Source: DATELY01 sp035276085 | GTDB lineage: Bacteria > Pseudomonadota > Gammaproteobacteria > Steroidobacterales > Steroidobacteraceae | DNA: 20,415 nt | Assembly (NCBI GenBank): GCA_035276085.1 | Contig: DATELY010000082.1 | Span: 1 to 20,415 of the forward strand | Direction: 5' to 3' | Shown: positions 15,386-20,415 of the stretch, piece by piece | Layout: every line of letters starts with the position of its first letter | Position numbering within the stretch: the stretch's first letter is position 1 | Position numbers and translations under genes: made by a program | The notes under the pieces: generated by a model | Database searches by the model: none | Told to the model about the DNA's origin: nothing | What the model saw: the letters and a program-made list of their open reading frames with translations, nothing else

Positions 15386-15792
15386 TTCGGTGCTCCAGGC
15401 AGCTTGCCGGGAACTTGCATCCAGGCTTCGCGGATCTGGCCCAGAAGCTTGCTCACTTCCTCCAGGTCCGCGACGCTGTTGCGCAGCGAGCCCTGCATGA
15501 GCTTCTGCGTCATGTAGTCGTACAACTGGTGCAGATTGCTGGCGATTGAACCACCGGCCTTCAGATCGAGGCTCGCCTTCAACTCGCCAACGATGCACAC
15601 GCTGCGGTGGATGAGCTGCGCCTTCTGCGCCGTGTCGTTCCGCAACATGCAACCGCGGGCATTCGCGATGCGCTCGAGCGCGCCATCCATCAGCATGAGG
15701 ATCAGCTTATGTGGATCGGCGGCCGCCACGCCCGCATGCGCAGAAACCTGCGTGTATTCCGAAAGCTTCGAGGCGTAAGGGTTGGCGCTCAT
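15382..15792 (-). CDS. fliS: FliS, flagellin export chaperone
   Basis: FliS binds the C-terminal region of flagellin in the cytosol, preventing early polymerisation and delivering it to the export gate. The 136-residue product has typical features: NPYASKLSEYTQVSAHAGVA near the start, DPHKLILMLMDGALERI, the central helix RSVCIVGELKASLDLKAGGS and NLHQLYDYMTQKLM. It lies downstream of fliD across a 238-bp gap and has its own FliA-type promoter at 15831-15857. The ribosome binding site is weak (GGAC about 9 nt upstream). Confidence 0.96.
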   Translation of the reverse strand: MSANPYASKLSEYTQVSAHAGVAAADPHKLILMLMDGALERIANARGCMLRNDTAQKAQLIHRSVCIVGELKASLDLKAGGSIASNLHQLYDYMTQKLMQGSLRNSVADLEEVSKLLGQIREAWMQVPGKLPGAPK

Positions 15793-15830
15793 GGTGACCG
15801 GTCCAGCAATGTCATCGTCCGATGAGCAAA

Positions 15831-15857
15831 TTAACGGCGCGGCGGGTGGTTACTTGA
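15831..15857 (-). promoter_or_regulatory. FliA (sigma-28) promoter for fliS
   Basis: The minus strand reads TCAAGTAA, an 11-base spacer, then GCCGTTAA. This matches the FliA consensus TAAAGTTT-N11-GCCGATAA in spacing and has a single mismatch in the -10 box. It lies 39-65 bp before the fliS start and just downstream of the G/C-rich element. The -35 word TCAAGT is shared with the fliC promoter. Confidence 0.75.
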
Positions 15858-15866
15858 GGCGGCTCT

Positions 15867-15998
15867 GCCCCCTCCCCTGCGACAGCGGGGGAGGGCTGGG
15901 GTGGGGGAGTTCGATAAGGCGATGCGCTCGATCGACACCTCCATCCTGTCCTTCCCTGTCCTTCCCTGTCCTTCCCCCGCTATCGCAAGGGAAGGGAC
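15867..15998. repeat. G/C-rich double-hairpin element between fliD and fliS
   Basis: The first hairpin (15868-15895) pairs CCCTCCCC with GGGGGAGGG and carries a GGGGTGGGGG tail. The second part holds three exact copies of the 10-mer TGTCCTTCCC (15947-15976) before the hairpin return GGGAAGGGAC, which ends at 15998. Its link matches that of the fliT|pilZ element in part (GCGATG, GCTCGAT, CATCCTGTCC). It starts 10 bp beyond the fliS promoter and may end fliD transcripts. Confidence 0.75.
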
Positions 15999-16030
15999 AC
16001 CTTCTCCAGCTCTGCAGTGAGACGAACGAT

Positions 16031-17419
16031 CTACGAACCGATCTTCGGCAGATTCGCCAGCTGCTGCTGCAAATAGTTCGACGTGGTCTGCATGCCCATC
16101 AGCAAGCTGTCCAGGGCGGTGAACTGCTTGCGATAGCGCGCTTCGATCTGGGCCAGGCGCACTTCGAGTGCTACCGACTCCTTCTTCAGTTGCTTCGTCT
16201 GCGTATCGAGGCTCTTGTTGCGGTTCGCGAGCTCCGCGGTATTTGCCAGGCGATCCGAAGCCTTCGTGTAAAGGCGGGCAGCGACGCCGTTGTCCGAGGA
16301 GAAGATGGCCGATACGCCGCTGAAATCGGTCTTCAAGGCATTCTGCAGCTTGGTCGAATCCAGCGTCAGCGTGCCGTCTTTGTTCGTCGTGATGCCGACG
16401 CTCGCGAGCGTCTGATAGTCGCCGGTTGCACCTGACACGGGGTCCACCAGACCGCGGCGGATATCGGCATCGACGGTGCGCAACAGCGCATCGCCGAGCA
16501 ACGGACCGGCTTTCTCGGTGTCCTTGTTGTAGCCGCCGAGAGTCGTGATCGTGCTCTTGAGCGCGTTGTACGCATCGACGAACTTGCGCACCTTGTCTTC
16601 GACACCGGCGTTGTCATAGGCGATGTCGACACTCACGGTGTCGCCTTCTTCGGTGGTGTCGAGCAGGTTCAGCGTGACACCTTCGATGGCATCGGTGATC
16701 GTGTTGCTCGGGCTGGTTTTCTGGAACGTGGCAATGCGAATGGAGGAATCGTGCGCCTCGCGTAGCTCGTCGTAGTGGGACGTCTGGCCGCCGGCGCGGT
16801 CATAGACGAGCTTCTCGAGACCGGCATCGCCCGTCTGCGTCACTTTGATGACGTTGGCCGCACCTGTCTTGGTCGAGCTGAGCACGAGGTGCGCGCCGTC
16901 CGAACCCGTCACGATGGTCGCACGCACACCTTTGTCGCCCGACTGCGCGTTGATGGCTGAGCGGATGCCGGCGAGCGTCTGATGCGCGCTGTCGATCACG
17001 ATGCTGACCGACGTGCTGCCGATGCCGATCGTGAGCGTGCCCGTGCCGACCACCGCCTCGGGACCATCGGTGAACCCCGGCTTCGATGACAACTGCTGCG
17101 CGGTCGCGAGATGCTCCACCTCGATGTCGTATCGGCTCGGCGCTGCGGCGCTCGTCGCGCTCGCAGTGATGACGTCGGTATCCGAAGACTTGGCCGAGCG
17201 CGTAGCGAACTTGTCCGCGGTGCGCAAGCCGTCCAGGGCCAATTGAAAGGCACTCAGTGCGCCCTTGAATTGGCCCAGGGCCGAGATCTCGGTGGCGACC
17301 GCCGTCTGCTGGCGTGTAACGCGTGGCGTCAGATTCGCACGCTCCGCCTGCATCAACTGCGTGACGAGACCGTTGACGTCGAGCCCTGAGGTGAGACCTG
17401 GTGAGGAAATTCCGGCCAT
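16031..17419 (-). CDS. fliD: FliD, filament cap protein
   Basis: FliD forms the cap at the filament tip that folds arriving flagellin. The 462-residue protein starts MAGISSPGLTSGLDVNGLV, the classic FliD_N signature, followed by QLMQAERANLTP. A flagellin-IN-like segment lies at about residues 125-185 (GTLTIGIGSTSVSIVIDSAH). The C-terminal domain contains VDAYNALKSTITTLGGYNKD, and a coiled-coil tail closes the protein (QLKKESVALEVRLAQIEARY, then FTALDSLLMGMQTTSNYLQQ). It lies 16 bp after flaG with GGGAG 10 nt upstream, so flaG-fliD form one unit. Confidence 0.97.
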   Translation of the reverse strand: MAGISSPGLTSGLDVNGLVTQLMQAERANLTPRVTRQQTAVATEISALGQFKGALSAFQLALDGLRTADKFATRSAKSSDTDVITASATSAAAPSRYDIEVEHLATAQQLSSKPGFTDGPEAVVGTGTLTIGIGSTSVSIVIDSAHQTLAGIRSAINAQSGDKGVRATIVTGSDGAHLVLSSTKTGAANVIKVTQTGDAGLEKLVYDRAGGQTSHYDELREAHDSSIRIATFQKTSPSNTITDAIEGVTLNLLDTTEEGDTVSVDIAYDNAGVEDKVRKFVDAYNALKSTITTLGGYNKDTEKAGPLLGDALLRTVDADIRRGLVDPVSGATGDYQTLASVGITTNKDGTLTLDSTKLQNALKTDFSGVSAIFSSDNGVAARLYTKASDRLANTAELANRNKSLDTQTKQLKKESVALEVRLAQIEARYRKQFTALDSLLMGMQTTSNYLQQQLANLPKIGS

Positions 17420-17435
17420 GGTGACGCTGCTCCCG

Positions 17436-17777
17436 CTATGCCGTAATACTGACGAGTAGCGAATTGGTATCCATGTACCGTGCCATGCGCAGCACTTCTT
17501 CGCCGGGAATCTGACGAATCAGTTCGCCGGTCTCGGCGTCGCGTACCGACACGACCGTGCGACCGCTGTCCTTGTCCACCCTGAACTCGAGCGAACGGTT
17601 GACGCTCTTCATGTACGAATCGATCTGCGCCGCCGCGCGCTCGATGTTGCGCATCGTCGTGGGGTCCACGGCATCGGCACGCTCGCCGCTCTTCGCTTCT
17701 GCAACGCCAGGTGCCTGATTGGGCGCCACATGCTGCAAAGTGCGCGCGAGCGCGGAACTCAGCTTATCGATAGACAT
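17436..17777 (-). CDS. flaG: FlaG family protein
   Basis: FlaG proteins are small cytoplasmic proteins encoded beside fliD that influence filament length or number; their mechanism is not well established. The ATG at 17777 gives 113 residues and has AAGGTGA about 6 nt upstream; the frame runs open to 17876, but that part is the translated repeat array. The C-terminal FlaG domain is clear (SLEFRVDKDSGRTVVSVRDA, then ETGELIRQIPGEEVLRMARY). The gene lies between fliC and fliD, the usual place in polarly flagellated gammaproteobacteria. Confidence 0.94.
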   Translation of the reverse strand: MSIDKLSSALARTLQHVAPNQAPGVAEAKSGERADAVDPTTMRNIERAAAQIDSYMKSVNRSLEFRVDKDSGRTVVSVRDAETGELIRQIPGEEVLRMARYMDTNSLLVSITA

Positions 17778-17794
17778 GGCGGTCACCTTGGTAA

Positions 17795-17867
17795 GGCTAC
17801 GGGTTACGGGCGACGGGTAACGGCCAGAACTTATCCGGCCGTCGCCCGTAACCCGTATCCCGTAGCC
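17795..17867. repeat. Inverted 7-bp-period array between fliC and flaG
   Basis: The left arm (17795-17828) has units GGCTACG, GGTTACG, GGCGACG, GGTAACG and ends GCCAGA. The centre is 8 bp (17829-17836). The right arm (17837-17867), read on the opposite strand, has units GGCTACG, GGATACG, GGTTACG, GGCGACG and ends GCCGGAT. Shared neighbouring units appear in both arms but displaced by one unit. This is the tidiest member of the family. Confidence 0.85.
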
Positions 17868-17880
17868 CAACACCAACGCC

Positions 17881-17916
17881 GCAAGCGACGGCGATCTTGC
17901 GATCGCCGCCGCTCAC
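17881..17916 (-). terminator. Terminator-like hairpin after fliC
   Basis: On the minus strand a stem of about 12-16 bp (GCGGCGGCGATC pairing with GATCGCCGTCGC) closes on a GCAA loop, 50 nt after the fliC stop. No T-run follows, so it may stabilise the abundant flagellin mRNA 3' end or stop polymerase with Rho rather than act as a classic intrinsic terminator. Confidence 0.55.
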
Positions 17917-17930
17917 GGTTACGTCCGTTG

Positions 17931-17948
17931 TTCTGACGTCAGTCAGAA
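17931..17948. other. Small palindrome after fliC stop
   Basis: TTCTGAC-GTCA-GTCAGAA is a perfect 7-bp inverted repeat around GTCA, containing the palindrome CTGACGTCAG. It lies 18 nt after the fliC stop and directly before the larger hairpin. It could add to mRNA 3'-end structure or be a protein site. Confidence 0.4.
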
Positions 17949-17966
17949 GTCACCTCATCCTCTCCA

Positions 17967-20072
17967 TTAGCGCAGGAGTGACAGCACGTTCTGCGGCAAG
18001 CTGTTCGCCTGCGACAGAATCGCCGTACCCGCCTGCTGCAGGATCTGGCCGCGGGTCAGAGCGGCGGTTTCCTGCGCGAAGTCGGCATCCTGAATTCGGC
18101 TACGGGCGGCGGCGAGGTTCTCAGAGGTCGCGCTCAGGTTCGAGATCGTCGACTGGAAGCGGTTCTGAACCGCACCCAGATCCGCGCGGATCTTCGAGAC
18201 CTGATCGAGAGCGCCGTCAACCAAGCTGATCGCCGAGTTCGCACCGGAGACCGACGAGATGTCGATCGTGGCGATCGAGGTCAGCGTCGAAGACGCCGTG
18301 GACAAGCCGGCCTTCGCCGAGTTGGCACCGCCGACCTGGTACGCCTTGTTGGAGTTCAACGAGATCGTGCCGTAGGTCGTGCTGGCCGTGTACGTGCCGT
18401 TCGCACCGCCGGCTGCACCGCCCAGCGCGATGCCGGCGGCAACCGCCGTACCCGTACCGGTGACGTCCGTCGTACCCTGAGCACCCTTGTTGTCGGAGGT
18501 CAGCGTGATGACCGCAGCAGCACCCGAAGCCTGGATGTTGGTCGTGCCGCCGGTGTAAGCGGCGTTCACGGCCGTCAAGAAGGCCTGAGCATTGGCAGTC
18601 GCGGAGTTGCCGATCACGATCTTCGTGTTGCTGCCTGTCGGCGTTGAGTCGGAGAAACCGAACTCGTACGTCGTGCCGCCAACCGCGATCGTGCTGCCGA
18701 CAGCCACGCCAGCACCTGCAGCGCCAACCGCCACGGCCGTGTTGCTCGAGGAGTCGTTCGTCTCAGCGATCGTGACGTGCGACATCGTGCTCGTCGCATA
18801 CTTCGAGGTCACGGTCAGCACGGCACCTGCCGAAGCGGCAGTGACCTTGCTCGCAGCGCCCTGCGCTGTTTCGTTGGCCGTGATGGCTGCAGCCAGGTTC
18901 GCAGCGCTCGCCGTCGCATCGGCACCAATGTTGACCTGGTTGTTGCCTACTGCACCTGAGGCCACGAAGGTGTAGGTCTGACCGTTGACTGTGTACGCGT
19001 CGTTGGCAACAGCCACGGCGGTGAAGGTCAGCGTGTTGGTTCCGAGCGTGCCCGTGAACGTGTTGGTGTTGGTCGCCACGGTCTGAGTGCTCGACACTTC
19101 GAGGCCCGTCGCGTTCTCGACTTTGGCAGCGCCAGCAGCGCCGTTGCTGCTCGTCACGGCAATCGTCTTGCCCACTGTGGAAGACAGCGTGATCGCACCG
19201 GTGGTCGCATTCGCCGACGCCGTGACACCCGTCGAAGTCGTCTTGGCGTTGATCGCAGACACCAGGGTCTGGCCCTGCGTGGCAACGTTGTAGCTGCCCG
19301 TAACCGCGCCGATGTTGACACCGTTGATCACGAGATCGCCCGAAGCAAGATCCTGCTTGCGGGTCGGAGCATTGACAGCCGTGATCGACGAAGTCGCGCT
19401 GGCGGTAACGCCCGTTTCGCTCGTCTTCGCGTTGATCGTGTTGACGATCGTGTCCGCGCTGCCGTTGGCGGTAGCACCGACGTTCACGCCGTTGATCGTG
19501 AGGTCACCAGAGGACAGGGCGACGCCGCTCACCGGGCTCGAGGTGTTGTTGAACTGATAGGCGCCCAACGCAGTCGTCGCGGCGCTGCCGATCGACACGC
19601 TGATCGTCTGGTTCGCATTCGCGCCGACCTGGAACTGCGCCGAGCTGAAAGAGCCGTCGAGCACGTTCTGGCCGTTGAACTGCGTCTGCGTGGAGATACG
19701 GCCGAGTTCCTGCAGCAGCTGCTGCGCTTCGCCGTTCAGCGCTTGACGATCCGAAGAAGAGTTCGTGGCGTTGGCAGACTGCACCGCCAGCTCGCGGACG
19801 CGCTGGAGGATGTTGCCGTACTCGCCAAGCGCGCCTTCGGCCGTCTGCGACAGCGAGATCGCGTCGTTGGCGTTACGCACGGCCTGGTTCAAGCCGCGGA
19901 TCTGGGTGGTGAAACGTTCAGAGATGGCGAGACCTGCGGCGTCGTCTTTCGCGCTGTTGATGCGCAAGCCGGACGAGAGGCGCTGCAGAGCGGTCGCCAA
20001 GTTGGACTGTGACGTATTCAAATTGCGCTGAGCATTCAGCGACGCCACGTTGGTGTTAATGACTTGGGGCAT
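17967..20072 (-). CDS. fliC: FliC, flagellin
   Basis: The structural protein of the filament, exported through the flagellar channel. The 701-residue product has canonical N-terminal D0/D1 sequence (MPQVINTNVASLNAQRNL, RLSSGLRINSAKDDAAGLAI) and C-terminal D0 (IQDADFAQETAALTRGQILQ, ending NSLPQNVLSLLR). Residues 89-98 (LQRVRELAVQ) match the TLR5-recognised stretch of Salmonella-type flagellins. The surface region is long, Ala/Thr/Ser-rich and contains two repeated module types: flagellin-IN-like GDLTINGVNVG (188-229) and GDLVINGVNIG (244-288), and a second pair around VNGQTYTF (358-423) and VGGTTYEF (459-527). AGGAG lies 9 nt before the ATG, and a FliA-type promoter is upstream. Confidence 0.98.
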   Translation of the reverse strand: MPQVINTNVASLNAQRNLNTSQSNLATALQRLSSGLRINSAKDDAAGLAISERFTTQIRGLNQAVRNANDAISLSQTAEGALGEYGNILQRVRELAVQSANATNSSSDRQALNGEAQQLLQELGRISTQTQFNGQNVLDGSFSSAQFQVGANANQTISVSIGSAATTALGAYQFNNTSSPVSGVALSSGDLTINGVNVGATANGSADTIVNTINAKTSETGVTASATSSITAVNAPTRKQDLASGDLVINGVNIGAVTGSYNVATQGQTLVSAINAKTTSTGVTASANATTGAITLSSTVGKTIAVTSSNGAAGAAKVENATGLEVSSTQTVATNTNTFTGTLGTNTLTFTAVAVANDAYTVNGQTYTFVASGAVGNNQVNIGADATASAANLAAAITANETAQGAASKVTAASAGAVLTVTSKYATSTMSHVTIAETNDSSSNTAVAVGAAGAGVAVGSTIAVGGTTYEFGFSDSTPTGSNTKIVIGNSATANAQAFLTAVNAAYTGGTTNIQASGAAAVITLTSDNKGAQGTTDVTGTGTAVAAGIALGGAAGGANGTYTASTTYGTISLNSNKAYQVGGANSAKAGLSTASSTLTSIATIDISSVSGANSAISLVDGALDQVSKIRADLGAVQNRFQSTISNLSATSENLAAARSRIQDADFAQETAALTRGQILQQAGTAILSQANSLPQNVLSLLR

Positions 20073-20176
20073 GGAAGCAATCTCCTAGTGGTTAACTTTC
20101 CGCCCCGAACACCCGTCCGGAGCTGCGATTCGAAGCGTCGTGGCGGAAGTTCGGTCCGCTTGCGCTTGTAGGCCCT

Positions 20177-20203
20177 GTATCGGAGGGTTTGCCTGCAACT
20201 TGA
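20177..20203 (-). promoter_or_regulatory. FliA (sigma-28) promoter for fliC
   Basis: The minus strand reads TCAAGTTG, an 11-base spacer, then TCCGATAC, close to TAAAGTTT-N11-GCCGATAA. The predicted start is near 20168, giving a leader of about 95 nt. Spacing and boxes agree with the fliS promoter in this window. Confidence 0.82.
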
Positions 20204-20363
20204 GTGGGACGGGGTGCAGAACACCAAGGTGAGAAAGCGGTCACGGACGTGCGTGGAAATTGAGCGTCGACCATCGAAATTTGGGGGATACCCCGATGCA
20301 GCCCATCGCAGGGACCCGCAAGCGCCACGCGATCGGACATTAGGGGCTGAGCCCTAAAAAGAA
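20204..20363. other. Region upstream of fliC promoter
   Basis: No supported gene. A small hairpin GGGG-ATA-CCCC lies at about 20284-20294, and an imperfect palindrome TAGGGGCTGAGCCCTA at 20341-20356 is followed on the plus strand by five A, not T. The region may carry the end of a neighbouring transcript or flagellin control sites; neither can be assigned. Confidence 0.4.
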
Positions 20364-20415
20364 GCGGTTGGCGGTTGGCGGTTGGCGGTTGGCGGTTGGC
20401 GGTTGGCGGTTGGCG
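20364..20415. repeat. 7-bp tandem array (GGCGGTT), cut by the right edge
   Basis: More than seven uninterrupted copies of the heptamer GGCGGTT run to the last base of the window. Period and direction match a left arm of the inverted 7-bp elements, here much more uniform than the others, which suggests recent expansion. The centre and any right arm lie outside the window. Confidence 0.85.

Noticed and set aside
15386..15652. Upstream extension of the FliT-like frame (to 198 residues)
   Set aside because: It overlaps fliS almost completely, and the GTG at 15385 gives a standard 4-nt overlap and family-typical size.
17778..17876. N-terminal extension of FlaG by 33 residues
   Set aside because: The extension is the translated heptamer array and has no ribosome binding site; the ATG at 17777 has AAGGTGA upstream.
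20341..20360. TAGGGGCTGAGCCCTA palindrome as a terminator
   Set aside because: The stem is short and imperfect, and it is followed by A residues, not T, on the plus strand; on the minus strand no T-run follows.
20364..20415. Possible CRISPR array
   Set aside because: The 7-bp units are contiguous with no spacers, and no Cas gene is in the window.

Overview
This GC-rich window holds one flagellar gene cluster, read entirely on the minus strand from the right edge to the left. In transcription order it runs fliC, flaG, fliD, fliS, a fliT-like gene, an atypical PilZ gene, fleQ, a receiver-less fleR/flrC, fliE, fliF, fliG, fliH, fliI, fliJ, fliK, fliL, fliM, fliN, fliO, fliP and the start of fliQ (cut by the left edge). 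Gene order, a FleQ-type master regulator, sigma-54 promoter sequences and FliA (sigma-28) promoter sequences indicate a polarly flagellated gammaproteobacterium. The tetrameric-type PilZ gene beside fliT and the many short-period intergenic arrays suggest the Xanthomonadales/Nevskiales side of the class. That placement is inference. Long plus-strand open frames are antisense shadows.

Layout. (1) 14304-20072: filament and late genes. fliC (701 aa) and fliS each have a FliA-type promoter (TCAAGT, 11-base spacer, CCGATA-like). (2) 10994-13778: two sigma-54 activators. FleQ has the complete fold. The FleR/FlrC-like protein has no receiver domain, and no FleS/FlrB kinase gene is present. A sigma-54 promoter precedes the second regulator, whose stop codon overlaps the fliE start. 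(3) 4196-10997: fliE to fliK, giving basal body, C-ring switch, export ATPase complex and hook-length control. (4) 1-3757: fliL, M, N, O, P, Q, headed by an excellent sigma-54 promoter at 3812-3826. Together these encode rod/MS-ring adaptor, rotor, export gate, filament and the transcription cascade.

The most unusual content lies between and partly inside the genes. At least seven spacers or gene starts carry inverted pairs of short tandem arrays. One class has a 7-bp period (units like GGCTACG), the other an 8-bp period (units like GGCTGGTC). Nearly every arm ends at the centre in the same word, GGCCAGA on the left and TCTGGCC on the right. One copy lies in the signal-sequence coding part of fliO, a related array encodes a linker in the FleR-like protein, another lies at the fliP start, and a 7-bp array runs off the right edge. 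Several genes directly downstream of these elements lack a recognisable Shine-Dalgarno sequence. A second family, G/C-rich double hairpins, sits at fliK|fliL, fliT|pilZ and fliD|fliS. In two of these places a new promoter lies just downstream.
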